A DNA stretch of 64,000 nucleotides from positions 131,577 to 195,576 of the forward strand of contig JANQLS010000048.1 of the NCBI GenBank assembly GCA_028280485.1, written 5' to 3'. The notes under the pieces were generated by a model, which was given only the letters and a program-made list of their open reading frames with translations, was not told the origin of the DNA and did no database searches. Shown piece after piece: positions 1-10,582 of this stretch (the stretch's first letter is position 1; every line of letters begins with the position of its first letter). The position numbers and the translations under genes are program-made. Source of the DNA: Planctomycetota bacterium (GTDB lineage Bacteria; Planctomycetota; UBA8108; JACQVS01).

Positions 1-3000
1 ATGGGGTCGACATTAACATTTGAACGCCCCGGGTAATAGTAAACATTGCTGTAACTAGCAGAACGAGTTCTGCCTAGAGCTTTTCCCCACAAGTAGAGAT
101 TAGCAGCCACATCGTGTTTACCCCGATCACTCAGGCACTGGGCCAAGGTATTGATAAATCCTTGGTCCGTAGGAGAAACCCGCGAGATCATCAGATCTAA
201 GCACTGATCTAACTTTTCACTCTTGTATTCTTTTTGAATGACGATCATACGAAGGAGGGTGAGGACGCCTAATTTATCCAAGTCACCTTCAGTGTAACGC
301 TTGAAGTAATCATTGAAGACTTCATCGACCTTCTCAGTCTTCAGGGCGTTTTTCGCTTTTGCGTTGAGAAGGGCATCGAAATCGCCGCCTCCGTAGCTAT
401 TGGGATTGAGAGTACTCAACCAGCGGGAGGCTTCATCTTTAACGAATTCTTCTTCGGCCAAGGCCTCAACGATATGTTCTTGCTTCGGACGAGGAATTTT
501 AGCGCGCTCTTCAGCTCGCTTCTGATCGTAGAGGAATTTTTCCAAGCCACCCGGAGGAACAGGAATGGAGGGAGCCTTCGTCGTCGTCGTTCGGGTCGTG
601 GGCCATCGGTAGCGATAGCTACCGTAGTAATAACCGAAACCATAATTGAAGTAACGATTATCCAATGACTCGAATTGACGCCAGAGTCTTCTCAACTGGT
701 TTTTAGCTTCATCGGTTTTCTTATCGTCGTAGGCTTTCTTTAAGAAAGAGATACTCGGGCGTTGAAGCTTCTTCTCTTTCTCTTCCTTTTTCTCGGCTTC
801 AGCTTTCTTAGGCTCTTTGCCTTCTTCGGCGGGCTTTGCATTTGTTCCCGTAGCCGCGGTTGCGGGAGCGGCTGCAGCTGCTCCTGAACTTGCGGTCGTT
901 GCGGGTGTAATCGGAGTTGCTGGGGTTAAGGGAGCAGCCGGTTGAATCGCCGTTGCTGGTTTTGTTCCAGTGGCGGGCTTTGTACTTGTCTTCGAAGTAG
1001 CAGCTTGGCTTTTCGCTTTATTAGTCGTGGTCTTTGCTGGAGTCGCTGCTTTTTTCTTTACGGGTGGAGTTGTTTTCGTTGCTGGTTTTGCTTGAGTTTT
1101 ATTGGTAGCCCCCTTCTTTTGAGACCCAGCCTTTTGAGTCGCAGCGCCACTGGTAGTCCCAGAGGTTTGCGCGGCTTGTGCTGGCTTAGGCGGAGTTGCT
1201 GCAGCTTGAGGAGAAGAACTTAAGAGCAAGTTTAAAAAGCTCGTAGAAACGAAGGGTCGTAACAGTTCCCAAATCGTTCCTTCGATCATTCTCATCGCTT
1301 TTTTATTCGCGCGATCGTTGAGTTCTTTTCGAAGCTCTTGAACTCGAACGGGATTTTTCAAGCTATTCCAAGCAGAATAAACCAAATTGTGCGTCGTTGG
1401 ATTTTGGGGATCCACTTCGACGAGTTTCTCTAAGACCTGGACCGACTCTAACAGTCTTCCCAAGGACTTGAGTTGATTACTCAGTTGACGATAGAAGGTG
1501 ATCTCTTTGGGATGCCGTTTGATGGCTTCCCTCAAGCTTTTCAGTAGGACATCCGGATTCCCACTTCGTTGAGCCAAGGAGATACGCTTTTTCTCTAAAT
1601 CGACGGTTTCACCTTGTTCCTTCGCGACTTCGTCGATGATTTTCAGGAAGGTCGCCGGGGCTCGTTGAGTTAAAACGGAGTCGATGTAATTTCGGGAATA
1701 CGATTCGATCGTTTTATTTCCTTCGAGAATACTCTTATAAACTTCAGCGGCCAGGGGTAAGGCTTCATCTAAATTTCCCTGTCTGGCAAGAAGCAGAGCT
1801 CGCATGCTCTTGAAATAAGGTTGCATCTTCTCTGATTGAGTACTCCCCAGCTTCGCCAGAAATTCCTGAACTAACTCAGGATTATTCATGGTCGTGTACT
1901 GGTAGGGTGAAGTGAGTTTGTAGAAGTGATTTCGTTTCGTATCGACATCTCCTTCCAGTTCCCCCGTAAGTTCAATCAAAGTATCTTTGATCTCTTGTTT
2001 GATGTCCTTGGGAGAAGAAGAGACGATTTCTAACAAGAAGCGCATACGGTCGGCTTTTTGGGCTTTCCCAAACGATTCCACCAATGTGGTTCGGTATTCT
2101 TCTTCGGGAAGCAAGCTGAAGTACATTCCCATATAGTAGAAGTAAACCGCTCCTCGAGCGAGAGTGTCGAAGATTTGCTTCTTCACCTTTTCGGCGGGAA
2201 TTTTGATGGGGCGCCCCGTGATGCGAGTTAAGTTTTCGATGTAATACCATTGGTTGGCTGAAAGTTGATCACTTTTCAGCTCGATGATTCCACTGACGTA
2301 GTCGATCAGATTCTTTTGTCGCTCATCGTTTAAGAACGGTAAGCAAGCTCCCAAGGTGCGAGTACTTTGATAAATGAGCATGTTGGGATTGCTGTTGATC
2401 TCTAACTTCGCGATAGCTTCGATCGTGGGTTCGTGTCCATTGATCAAGGCAGAGGCGAGAACGATTTGACGGTCACTGCGCGTCATGGCCTTGAGTTTGC
2501 GAGCATCTAAGGTCGCAAAAGACTTCAAGGATTCAGCCTTGTCATTTTTAATCGTCGCTAAGAACAAGCTTTGGGCTTCGTTCGCTCGGTTATCGATATT
2601 CAACAGCTTTTTAGCTGCTTCGGCACTGGGATGGCTCGAAAATTCTTCAACGAGCTTTTTCGCAGCTTCAGTGTGGCCCCATTGTTTCCAAGTAGTAGCG
2701 ATTGTTCGGAACAATTGAGGATCTTCGCTCAAGCTTTTTCCGAGCCGAGTTTCTACTTTTTTAGCTAATTCCTTGGAAGAATGACTGAAGGCCAGCCGTC
2801 TCAAGATCTGAGCGCGTCGTTGGATTCTTGGCAGCTGATTGAGGTGGCGTTTGAGAGTGGCCGTCGGTTCTTCTTGAAGGACAGCTTTTAAATCGTTGTC
2901 TAATCTCAGCAATTGTTCGTCAAAGAATTTATTGAGTGCATCCTTATCCTTGACGGTTGCTAGGAAACCTCGCAAGAGACGTTCAGAGTATTTTTGATAG

Positions 3001-6000
3001 TTGTCGACGTTTCTTGAGTAGTAATAAAAATACGTACTGTTTTGCGCTGCGGTGTTGTCTTTTTTACCGCTCCAAAGAGTTTGGGTATCTAAAAGAAGAT
3101 TCAAGCCATTTTGAAAGGTTTGATTTGCTTCTTCGTCTTTAGCGAGTTGTTCTTTGAGTTCGGCGACTTTGATGATGAGAGATACATCGTAAGCGGCGCT
3201 CACCAGCAATCGTTCGTAAACTTTGAGGGCGCTTCGGGCGTAGAGTTTACCTTCAAAGGTTTGCCCGACTTTTCGGTAGTAACCCACGTAATCTGATGAT
3301 GATTGATCCGCTTTATCGAAAGTCTTGGCGGCGTTTTTAACATCATCACTTTCGAGGAAGGCTTGTCCCAAATCTAAGTAAATTTGGGGAGGAATGAGTT
3401 CTCCCATTCCAATTAAGCGTCGACCGTAACGTAAAAGATTGTTTTTGTTACGAATCGATCCCATGGAAGAAGAGAAGAAGCTCGATCGAATTCCCGATTT
3501 GGAGAGCTCCATGAGTTCTCGGAGGTAACTCGTTCGTTGTTCTCCCGCGATGGGAAGAATCTCTTCTAAAGCTCGTTGCTTCATGCCGGTGTCACGAAGT
3601 TCTTCAGCCAAGTCGCTCACCAGCTGGAACAAGTAAATTTTGTCTTCTTTACTCGCGACGCGTTCTAAGAGAACTCTCTTCGCCCATTTGACGATAGGGG
3701 AGCCTGCTCGTGCGTTGAGAATACCATCGATGGCGATTGTGAAGAGATCGTCCTTAGAAGCGTTTTCGATGAGGAACTGAAACAAGCCGATCGATTGAGT
3801 TCCCTTATTGATCGTTTGGAGAGACTTTCCTAAGAGCAAGTAGGCATCGATACGACCAGGGTTTTCTCCGATACCCCGCCAGTAGGCTTTGGCAGACTCT
3901 TCGTGGAGCCCGGCAATTTTTAGAACACCAGCTTCGAACTCCGCAGCAGCGGGGTTGGCTTCCAAGTCTCGCATTTCGATCAAGATTTGACGGGCTTGGT
4001 CGTTGCGCCCTCGTTCGAGGCAACTCATCGCCATTTGAGTTAAGTACTCGGGGGTTCCTTCAGGGTCGAGTTCAATCAACTGGCGAAGGGTTTTTTCGTA
4101 GTGGTAGTAGTCGTTACACAAAACATAAATGCGGGCTTTTTCTTCTAAGAGCTTGATCTCATTTTCACCCGTTTGTTTCATGTACTCTTCGGTGATCTCC
4201 GCGGCGGAGATGGGATCACCCACTTTGGTGTAGAGGCGAACCAAAAGTCCACTGTCTCTTTTGTCGGCTTTCCCCTCTGCGAGTTTTTCTTCTAACTCGA
4301 TAGCGATGTCAGCTAAGTTTCCTAATCTTGAAGCCGTGGCCATCAAGCGTTCTTCTACGTACTTTCTTCTTCCGGGAGAGTCGACCTTCAGCCAGACATT
4401 CTTCCAGCACTTGTAAGCCTTCTCTTCTTCACCGGTTTCTGAATAGAGCCAAGCTAATCGCATCTCGAGGTCGGAAGAAAAGTTGGCTTTTCCCCGCGCT
4501 TGTCGTAAGCCCTCTAAAATTCTGGCTGCCTGGTCGTGACGTCCGATCTGCTCCCAGGCTTCAGCGAGTTGAACTCTTTCTGAAGCGGCGGGCTCGGCGA
4601 GTTTATCCATACGAATCAAGGTTTCTTGAGCTTTTTCTTCGTTCGCTCGTCGGCGATGGAAACCGAAGAGGTAGTAAAGAGCTTCCACCTTGAGGGGAGT
4701 GTCATCGCTATTGACACAACGTTCGGTGTACTTGATGACAAGCTCATCGAGGCTGAGTTCATCTAAGGATCCCGCGGCTTCGAGAAGTTGACGTAAGGAT
4801 GCTTTCTCTTCAAAAGATTTCCAAACCTCGATACCTTTTTCCCGGTTACCTTGTTCGAGGTAGTAACGGCTTAGCCCCGCCCTCCACTCGACTCGTTTGG
4901 GATCGGCCTTGATCATGTCTTGGTAACTTTCGATCAAGAGCTCGTCTTTTTCGGCTTCGCGACAGATCTCTAAAAGTTCTCGACGCATGTTGATGTCGAA
5001 TCCACTCTCTGAACTCTGTTGCTTGAAGAGCTTGATGGCTTCTTCGATCTTGCCGGTCTCTCTTAAAAGATCGATCCAAGTTTGGCGGGATTGATCATCG
5101 AGCTCTTTTTCTTCCGAAAACTTTTTGATGAGGTCGTCGAGCTTCTTTTCACCTCGGAAGGCTTCTGAGAGAACCGTGAGGGCGTACCTTCGATCACGTC
5201 TGAGCTTTGCTTGCTTCAAAGCATTCCAAGCGAACTCTTTTGCCTTTTTGATATCTTTGGCGGCCATCGCCCATTCAGCTAATCGCACTTCTTGTTTGAA
5301 ACGAGGATTGCCTTCTCCCTCAGCCTTGTAGAGTTCCAAGGCATCTTTGGCTCTTCCGGCCAATGCGAGGACCACTGCTGAGCGATTTTTAAATCCTTGT
5401 TCTCTTCCGGTGGCGTAGTCGGTGAGGTCGTCTAAGCCTTCGATCTTGCTTCCGGTCGCTTTGAGGATGGCTAAGCGAAGTCGAGCTTTTTCTTGGAGCT
5501 CAGGGGTGGCTTTAGAACTCTCGCTCAGGATTTTACGGTAACCCTCAACGGCATCTTTTTCATTCCCTAAGGCATCGGTGAGTTGAGCTAACCTGAAAGT
5601 GGCGATCGGCCGGCCATCGGTTTCGGTCAAGTTCTTAAAATAGAACTTTGCATCTTCGAGTAAGCCGTACCTCCAACTCAAGCGAGCTAAGAGCCAACGA
5701 GCTTTCAGTGCCTGGGGTTCGACTTTCTCTTTCGGCTTTTCTTCTTCTTTATCTTCTTGGGCGTTATTCCGACGTCGATTATTGGCTTCAGCGGGATCGG
5801 GCTTTTTAATTTGGCCCAATTCCCCCAATTTTCTGAGAAGGATTTCCAACTCTTCATGCTTTTGGAGACAGGCATTGTAGAGAGGAAAGTCATCGACAGA
5901 TTCGGGAGTTTCACTCGCTAAGACCTGATCTAAAAGTTCTTGTACACTGGAATGCAGATCCACTTCTTGGCTTCGAACGCTCTTGGAGGCGAAGACGAAC

Positions 6001-6047
6001 AGCAAAGCGAAGAGAGTACTGAGAACTTTTCGATTTAAATCGTTCAT
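1..6047 (-). CDS. Giant secreted TPR-repeat protein, 3' end beyond the left edge
   Basis: The frame is open from an ATG at 6047-6045 to the left edge, at least 2,015 codons. The first 25 or so residues (MNDLNRKVLSTLFALLFVFA) form a signal peptide, so the protein is exported. Most of the chain is helical repeats of TPR type, with recurrent W/L/A/Y spacing such as ALKARWLLARLSWRYGLLED near residue 105. A charged linker (AEANNRRRNNAQEDKEEEKP) lies near residue 90. Residues about 1610-1775 (bases 720-1215) are an Ala/Pro/Thr/Lys-rich low-complexity stretch, followed by an aromatic patch (YFNYGFGYYYGSYRYRW). It is the last visible gene of the MoxR/vWA run, 268 bases after the preceding gene. Such giant TPR proteins commonly sit beside BatA-type genes and probably act as periplasmic scaffolds. 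I see no catalytic motif. The C-terminus and true length are unknown. Confidence 0.85.
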   Translation of the reverse strand, partial: MNDLNRKVLSTLFALLFVFASKSVRSQEVDLHSSVQELLDQVLASETPESVDDFPLYNACLQKHEELEILLRKLGELGQIKKPDPAEANNRRRNNAQEDKEEEKPKEKVEPQALKARWLLARLSWRYGLLEDAKFYFKNLTETDGRPIATFRLAQLTDALGNEKDAVEGYRKILSESSKATPELQEKARLRLAILKATGSKIEGLDDLTDYATGREQGFKNRSAVVLALAGRAKDALELYKAEGEGNPRFKQEVRLAEWAMAAKDIKKAKEFAWNALKQAKLRRDRRYALTVLSEAFRGEKKLDDLIKKFSEEKELDDQSRQTWIDLLRETGKIEEAIKLFKQQSSESGFDINMRRELLEICREAEKDELLIESYQDMIKADPKRVEWRAGLSRYYLEQGNREKGIEVWKSFEEKASLRQLLEAAGSLDELSLDELVIKYTERCVNSDDTPLKVEALYYLFGFHRRRANEEKAQETLIRMDKLAEPAASERVQLAEAWEQIGRHDQAARILEGLRQARGKANFSSDLEMRLAWLYSETGEEEKAYKCWKNVWLKVDSPGRRKYVEERLMATASRLGNLADIAIELEEKLAEGKADKRDSGLLVRLYTKVGDPISAAEITEEYMKQTGENEIKLLEEKARIYVLCNDYYHYEKTLRQLIELDPEGTPEYLTQMAMSCLERGRNDQARQILIEMRDLEANPAAAEFEAGVLKIAGLHEESAKAYWRGIGENPGRIDAYLLLGKSLQTINKGTQSIGLFQFLIENASKDDLFTIAIDGILNARAGSPIVKWAKRVLLERVASKEDKIYLFQLVSDLAEELRDTGMKQRALEEILPIAGEQRTSYLRELMELSKSGIRSSFFSSSMGSIRNKNNLLRYGRRLIGMGELIPPQIYLDLGQAFLESDDVKNAAKTFDKADQSSSDYVGYYRKVGQTFEGKLYARSALKVYERLLVSAAYDVSLIIKVAELKEQLAKDEEANQTFQNGLNLLLDTQTLWSGKKDNTAAQNSTYFYYYSRNVDNYQKYSERLLRGFLATVKDKDALNKFFDEQLLRLDNDLKAVLQEEPTATLKRHLNQLPRIQRRAQILRRLAFSHSSKELAKKVETRLGKSLSEDPQLFRTIATTWKQWGHTEAAKKLVEEFSSHPSAEAAKKLLNIDNRANEAQSLFLATIKNDKAESLKSFATLDARKLKAMTRSDRQIVLASALINGHEPTIEAIAKLEINSNPNMLIYQSTRTLGACLPFLNDERQKNLIDYVSGIIELKSDQLSANQWYYIENLTRITGRPIKIPAEKVKKQIFDTLARGAVYFYYMGMYFSLLPEEEYRTTLVESFGKAQKADRMRFLLEIVSSSPKDIKQEIKDTLIELTGELEGDVDTKRNHFYKLTSPYQYTTMNNPELVQEFLAKLGSTQSEKMQPYFKSMRALLLARQGNLDEALPLAAEVYKSILEGNKTIESYSRNYIDSVLTQRAPATFLKIIDEVAKEQGETVDLEKKRISLAQRSGNPDVLLKSLREAIKRHPKEITFYRQLSNQLKSLGRLLESVQVLEKLVEVDPQNPTTHNLVYSAWNSLKNPVRVQELRKELNDRANKKAMRMIEGTIWELLRPFVSTSFLNLLLSSSPQAAATPPKPAQAAQTSGTTSGAATQKAGSQKKGATNKTQAKPATKTTPPVKKKAATPAKTTTNKAKSQAATSKTSTKPATGTKPATAIQPAAPLTPATPITPATTASSGAAAAAPATAATGTNAKPAEEGKEPKKAEAEKKEEKEKKLQRPSISFLKKAYDDKKTDEAKNQLRRLWRQFESLDNRYFNYGFGYYYGSYRYRWPTTRTTTTKAPSIPVPPGGLEKFLYDQKRAEERAKIPRPKQEHIVEALAEEEFVKDEASRWLSTLNPNSYGGGDFDALLNAKAKNALKTEKVDEVFNDYFKRYTEGDLDKLGVLTLLRMIVIQKEYKSEKLDQCLDLMISRVSPTDQGFINTLAQCLSDRGKHDVAANLYLWGKALGRTRSASYSNVYYYPGRSNVNVDP

Positions 6048-6089
6048 AAGAATAACTCGGTAACGCGTGGTTACGGTTTTTATGACTTC

Positions 6090-6309
6090 GTAGCCGAACT
6101 TGTTAAAGTTTGGCTACAGGATACGACGGTTAACCTAATTGGGAGCATCTCCCCTGTAGGGGCTGGTCTTGCACCAGCCCTACCCTGAAGATGCTCAATA
6201 TTTATAGCATTCACCTCTGCTTGGGAACGGGCGCCCGCAAGGGACGCCCCTACAGGGGGAATTGGCTATAGGTTACGTTTTGTAGCCAAACTTTTACAAG
6301 TTCGACTAC
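6090..6309. repeat. Interrupted copy of the 65-bp palindromic repeat (family A)
   Basis: The ends are an inverted repeat: GTAGCCGAACTTGTTAAAGT at 6090 and its near-complement closing at 6309. The same arms enclose only 65 bases at 41226, 54559 and 60147. Here the interior is about 155 bases longer and holds nested palindromic motifs (ACCAGCCC / GGGCTGGT type near 6159-6183, and GGGCGCCCGCAAGGGACGCC near 6229). The right arm ends 5 bases from the stop codon of the vWA gene. It looks like a family A element into which other repeats have inserted. Confidence 0.75.
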
Positions 6310-6314
6310 CACTC

Positions 6315-8864
6315 TTAACTCGTGCCGACCTCACGAGGCCAGCGACGATAGATAATTTCACACAGATATATGGCTAAGGCAATCAGCAAACAGATAGGCC
6401 ATAGCTTTTTGAAAGCAAGTGAGCCTTCTTGAACTGTGTGCTGATTGTTGGCCGTTGAATTCTCATTCGAACTTTCTGAACTCGGAGCCTCTGTGGTTTG
6501 AGCAACAAGTTGGTAGTTACCTCCAGTTTCAGTTGAGAGGCGTTCAAGATCGAGAGCTCGATCGATATCCACTTGAAGTTCAGGGCTGAGATGCGCCAGG
6601 CTGGGAGCTGCCACTCGATAAGTTAAGTTCTTACCGGATTGAACTCCGGCTGACAGAAACAGATCTTGATTTCGTTCGAGGTGCTCGATCGCAACAAATT
6701 GTTGGGGAGCCCTCCGTTCGAGGTTGAGCTCCCGGATCAATTCACCCTTTTGGTTAACGAGCGCTAAAGTCGGGACCCAATTTTGATCGGTGATTCGCTC
6801 GAGTCTGAAAACCACTTTGTCACCTTGGCGGTTGGCTGAGACTTGGAAGGGGTAATCTCGATCCCGCGCAGTTCGCGAGAGCACGCGGTGGAGGAAAGGA
6901 CCGTAGTCGTTCCAGTCTCTCCATTCGTGAGTCCCTTCACCCGTGGGTTCGGTCGTCATGGCGGTGACTCGACCCAAACCATGTCTCCAACTGGCTAAGA
7001 TGGGATGGCGATTCTTTTGAGTTTCGATGAGAACTTCAGCTCCCTCTCGGGGGCGAGTTTCAACGTAACCTTTGAGAGGTGGAATATTTTCAGGGGAAAC
7101 TTTTCCCCACCAGCTCGGTCCCCCTTGTCCTGTGATCCCGTGATTTCCCGGACGGTAGGAGGGGATCTTCGAGGTTGAAGGTTGCTTGATCAAAATCTCG
7201 GGAATGTTAAACCGGTTAGAAGCATTGTAGAAATGTCCTTTACCCCAGTTTGCTAAGTTCACTAAGAATTCACTGTGACGGCTCCCGCCGACGAGAACGG
7301 TTGAAACGTTCATGCCTCGATCAGCCATCTTTCTCATCAGCGATTCAAAGTCACCGGCTTCTACTCCGCCATCCGTTAATACCAACACGTGCTTATAACG
7401 AGTTTGTACATTTTGGAGCGCGTAAAAGGCTTCTTCGATAGCGGGAAGAATCACCGTACCACCACCGGCATCGAGACGGTTGAGAGCACGTTGAATTTCG
7501 ATCGTATTCGCGGCGGATTGAATGGGAGCCGCCCATTGCTTCGTTCCGTAGAACTCCACGATTCCTACTTTATCGTGGGGGAGGAGTCGGCGAATCGCTA
7601 AGCGTGCCGTTTCTTTTGCTAATTGAACGCGTTCACCGCCCATCGATCCCGAAGTATCGATGATCACGACCAAGGTCGTACTGGGGTCACGTTTTTCTTC
7701 CTTTTGAACGAAGTCGACGGGAGCCAACTTTCCGATCGCAGTCCCTTGGTAACCACCCGGGCCAAAAGATCCACTTCCTCCGGCCATCATCAAGCCCATG
7801 CCATCTTGAGTGACCGCGTTGGCGATTTGATTTTGCAGGCTCTGAGGAAGAGTGTGGGCGGGACGATCATCCAAAATGGTGAGATCGTATTGGGAGAGGT
7901 CTTGAGGATCGTTCTTAAGATCCTTCGAACTCACAAACGTAAAACCCATTCCAATCAATTGAGCTAACTTGGAATCTGATCCGCGAACTCTTTCGCCTAA
8001 GTATAAAACTCGGAAGGGATCTTGAATGGCGATCGAGGTATTCAGTTCTTGAACCTCACCATCAGCACCCGATTTGATCTTTGCCACGAGGGGAAAGAAT
8101 CCCGAACGTTTGGGTTCAAATTCAAAGTTGACCTGTAGACGGTCGGAGCACTCTAAGCCTTCTCTTTGGCCTAAGGTTTCTCCATCGAGTTCTACTTGTA
8201 GATCGAGAGTTCCCGATCCTTGCAGTTCGACAAAGATCTTTCCTTTTTGGCCGACTCGAAGCTCGCCTTGCGGTTGAAGCTTCACGAGGGCGAGTGCAGG
8301 GGCTTTCGTCTGTAGTTCGTAAGTGAAAACGGGAATCTTCCGTTCGATACACTCGCGAGAGGCGTCTCCCCAGTTTCTATCCGTAGAAAAACCATCACTG
8401 AGTAAGTGTATTTCACCCCGATCCGATTGAGGGATACTTCTAAGTGCTTGTTGAAGTGCTTCTCCGATGGAGCTTTCACTATCAGATTGAATGGCGTGCC
8501 AGCGAGTGAAGCGTTGCTGTAACGATTCCGGCACCTTTCCATCGCTTGAAGTGGCTTGAAGTTCGACGGCGATGCGTTGAACTTCGCTTTGAGGATTCTC
8601 GGGAGAGTTAGAAATGAACTGCTCCAATTGGCTACGAGCTGAGTCACCAACGCTCGAACTGGAGTCGACCACCCAAACTTCGTAGGTGAGATCCTTTTTA
8701 AACAACCAACCCGGTTGGGCTAATGCCAAGATCAAAGCCGAGAAAGTTAGCGTACGAAGAAGAGCCGACTTCCACTGCTTCGTCGGGCGAGGAAGTAACC
8801 ACACCAAAGGTAAGAGCAGAAGTAACCATAAGGCCTGAGGGGCCAAGAACCAAAGTTGTTTCAT
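6315..8864 (-). CDS. Membrane vWA protein with glutamine amidotransferase-like domain
   Basis: This 849-residue protein starts at ATG 8864-8862, overlapping the TGA of the upstream gene (ATGA) with GGAGG just ahead. A longer reading from 8894 would add ten residues and ignore that ribosome site. Two N-terminal membrane segments (about 8-24 and 36-50) precede a first vWA-like region beginning VVDSSSSVGDS. Residues about 285-390 resemble the class I glutamine amidotransferase-like fold (YDLTILDDRPAHT, MMAGGSGSFGPGG) without an evident catalytic Cys. A second vWA domain (395-570) has a full MIDAS: DTSGSM, GGGT and LTDGG. One membrane helix lies near the C-terminus (LWPICLLIALAIYLCEIIY). It is likely a periplasmic-facing metal-dependent protein-binding partner of the MoxR ATPase; the exact client is unknown. 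Confidence 0.88.
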   Translation of the reverse strand: MKQLWFLAPQALWLLLLLPLVWLLPRPTKQWKSALLRTLTFSALILALAQPGWLFKKDLTYEVWVVDSSSSVGDSARSQLEQFISNSPENPQSEVQRIAVELQATSSDGKVPESLQQRFTRWHAIQSDSESSIGEALQQALRSIPQSDRGEIHLLSDGFSTDRNWGDASRECIERKIPVFTYELQTKAPALALVKLQPQGELRVGQKGKIFVELQGSGTLDLQVELDGETLGQREGLECSDRLQVNFEFEPKRSGFFPLVAKIKSGADGEVQELNTSIAIQDPFRVLYLGERVRGSDSKLAQLIGMGFTFVSSKDLKNDPQDLSQYDLTILDDRPAHTLPQSLQNQIANAVTQDGMGLMMAGGSGSFGPGGYQGTAIGKLAPVDFVQKEEKRDPSTTLVVIIDTSGSMGGERVQLAKETARLAIRRLLPHDKVGIVEFYGTKQWAAPIQSAANTIEIQRALNRLDAGGGTVILPAIEEAFYALQNVQTRYKHVLVLTDGGVEAGDFESLMRKMADRGMNVSTVLVGGSRHSEFLVNLANWGKGHFYNASNRFNIPEILIKQPSTSKIPSYRPGNHGITGQGGPSWWGKVSPENIPPLKGYVETRPREGAEVLIETQKNRHPILASWRHGLGRVTAMTTEPTGEGTHEWRDWNDYGPFLHRVLSRTARDRDYPFQVSANRQGDKVVFRLERITDQNWVPTLALVNQKGELIRELNLERRAPQQFVAIEHLERNQDLFLSAGVQSGKNLTYRVAAPSLAHLSPELQVDIDRALDLERLSTETGGNYQLVAQTTEAPSSESSNENSTANNQHTVQEGSLAFKKLWPICLLIALAIYLCEIIYRRWPREVGTS

Positions 8865-10582
8865 GGCATCCTCCCTCGGCGAACAAACCACCATTCGAGG
8901 GCTAACAAGAGCAAGGCTCCGATGATCAAGTAGGAGTAATAAGGAGTGTTGTGAGTCGGAGTCATTTCAGTTTTTGAATCTTGCGTACCTTCCTGAGGGG
9001 CATTCAACTCAGATAGCTTTCGATTGGTGAGGAGGACTTCGATTTCTTCACTCTGGCTATTCGTATAACGCCCAGCTCTCGGGGGAGTGAAGGAACTCCC
9101 GATTCCACTCAATTGAATCCCATCTGATTTGAGTGGGTATTCACTTTCGAGAGGAAGAATTTCACCCGCTTTGGAGTAAGAGAGAAGCGGGGGCAAACCT
9201 CTTAACCAACGGATGCCTTGAGAGAAGAATAAGGGAAAGGCTTGAGAAGATTGAAAGGCTGAGCTTTCGGTCAAGTCTTGCCACACTCGAAGTTCTTTTA
9301 CTGATGAAGATTTAATGCCGAAAGAAACGACGCTTCCCGTAGATTCAGCCAATTGAGCTCCGTCGACTCGGTCGAGAGCCAGTTCTTGCACTAAGTTGCT
9401 GATGTTTTGACTGGGAGCAGTAGAAGAAGCTTCCGGTTGGAGTGCGGTGAAAGCGTGTGCTTCACTGTCTTTTGGCACTAAGGATAGTGTTGGAACTTGA
9501 GTGGCTTCTGATGGCGCTCCAACTCGAAGGATGACTTGTGGATCTGAAGTCACCAGTTCGATGGCTGGGTCGGCCTCCAAAACTTTCAGTAGAGTTTCGT
9601 TTTGAATACCGACAGCAGAAACTTTGATCTTCTCCCTCAGTGGAAGGCGAAGATTCACTTGATTATCAAAGGGAAGGCCATCTGGATCTTCGATTGAAAC
9701 TTGCAACCACTCGCCGGTGGTCGGCAAGTTTTGGATGAGGATTTCACTTTCATCCCCATTCTGAGTTCGGGTGGCATTCGCTAAAGATTGATCCGCCTCT
9801 CCTAACTTGACACTCAAGGGAAGAGTTTCCGATTGAGGACCCTTTAAAGTGATAAGCACATCCACTCGATCAAACGCGCCACTGATGGCTTCGTTCATCC
9901 CACAGGCAACGATTCCGTGATTCGAGGTGAGAGATGCACCAGCTAATTCTAATGGTTTCTGATGGAGCTCTACGAACTCAGGCTTAAGTTTTTGAACTTC
10001 TTCCGAGATCCCCGAATCCCCGAACACCAAAATCTTGGTGGGAGTGTCTTCCGAGGCGTTCTTGAAATGATCTCTCAAAAAGGCTTCGAGAGCAGAAGGA
10101 GCAAGTTCAGCTTGAAGGTCCCGAGTTCGTTCGACAAACAGAGGGTTTTGTTCGCCAGGACTTAAAACCAATCGAGTATCCGATCCCAAGGCGTAGACGA
10201 ATCGAGCATCGATGGGAAGAGATTTTAACTGTTCTTGAATTTGTTCTTTCGCTCGCTCTAATTTCCCTGCTTGAGTCATGTTCGCTGATCGATCGAGTAA
10301 GAGATACCACCTCGAAGGATCTTCTTGAGCGGCTTTAGGGCCAGAGAAAGCTAACCAAATTAATGAGGCTAAGGTCACGATGAGGGCGTAGGCCCAGGGA
10401 TGACGAAATCGCCTGACGAGAACACGAGCGCGTGAATCTTCGATGGCTTCTCGCCAAAACAGAGTGGTGATCACTTCCATTCGACGATGCCGTACTCGAA
10501 GACGCTGTAACAGGAACAAGGCTCCTGCGAGTCCCAAGACGCCGGCGATCACACCCCAAACCGGGAGAGTCGTCCAAGTCAT
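8861..10582 (-). CDS. BatA-like membrane protein with vWA domain
   Basis: The start is ATG 10582-10580, overlapping the DUF58 stop as ATGA; the open frame extends upstream to 10657, but that part lies inside the DUF58 gene. The 573-residue protein begins with the BatA-type N-terminus: a membrane helix (residues 7-26), a cytoplasmic stretch with LFWREAIEDSRARVLVRRF, then a second helix (about 63-80). The vWA-like domain opens with LLLDRSANM at about residue 94, an altered MIDAS (D-x-S-x-N/M). A long beta-rich region follows and a C-terminal helix (about 545-565) ends in RRGRMP. It is translationally coupled to both neighbours, so the DUF58 and two vWA proteins are probably made in fixed ratio and form one membrane complex with MoxR. 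Confidence 0.88.
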   Translation of the reverse strand: MTWTTLPVWGVIAGVLGLAGALFLLQRLRVRHRRMEVITTLFWREAIEDSRARVLVRRFRHPWAYALIVTLASLIWLAFSGPKAAQEDPSRWYLLLDRSANMTQAGKLERAKEQIQEQLKSLPIDARFVYALGSDTRLVLSPGEQNPLFVERTRDLQAELAPSALEAFLRDHFKNASEDTPTKILVFGDSGISEEVQKLKPEFVELHQKPLELAGASLTSNHGIVACGMNEAISGAFDRVDVLITLKGPQSETLPLSVKLGEADQSLANATRTQNGDESEILIQNLPTTGEWLQVSIEDPDGLPFDNQVNLRLPLREKIKVSAVGIQNETLLKVLEADPAIELVTSDPQVILRVGAPSEATQVPTLSLVPKDSEAHAFTALQPEASSTAPSQNISNLVQELALDRVDGAQLAESTGSVVSFGIKSSSVKELRVWQDLTESSAFQSSQAFPLFFSQGIRWLRGLPPLLSYSKAGEILPLESEYPLKSDGIQLSGIGSSFTPPRAGRYTNSQSEEIEVLLTNRKLSELNAPQEGTQDSKTEMTPTHNTPYYSYLIIGALLLLALEWWFVRRGRMP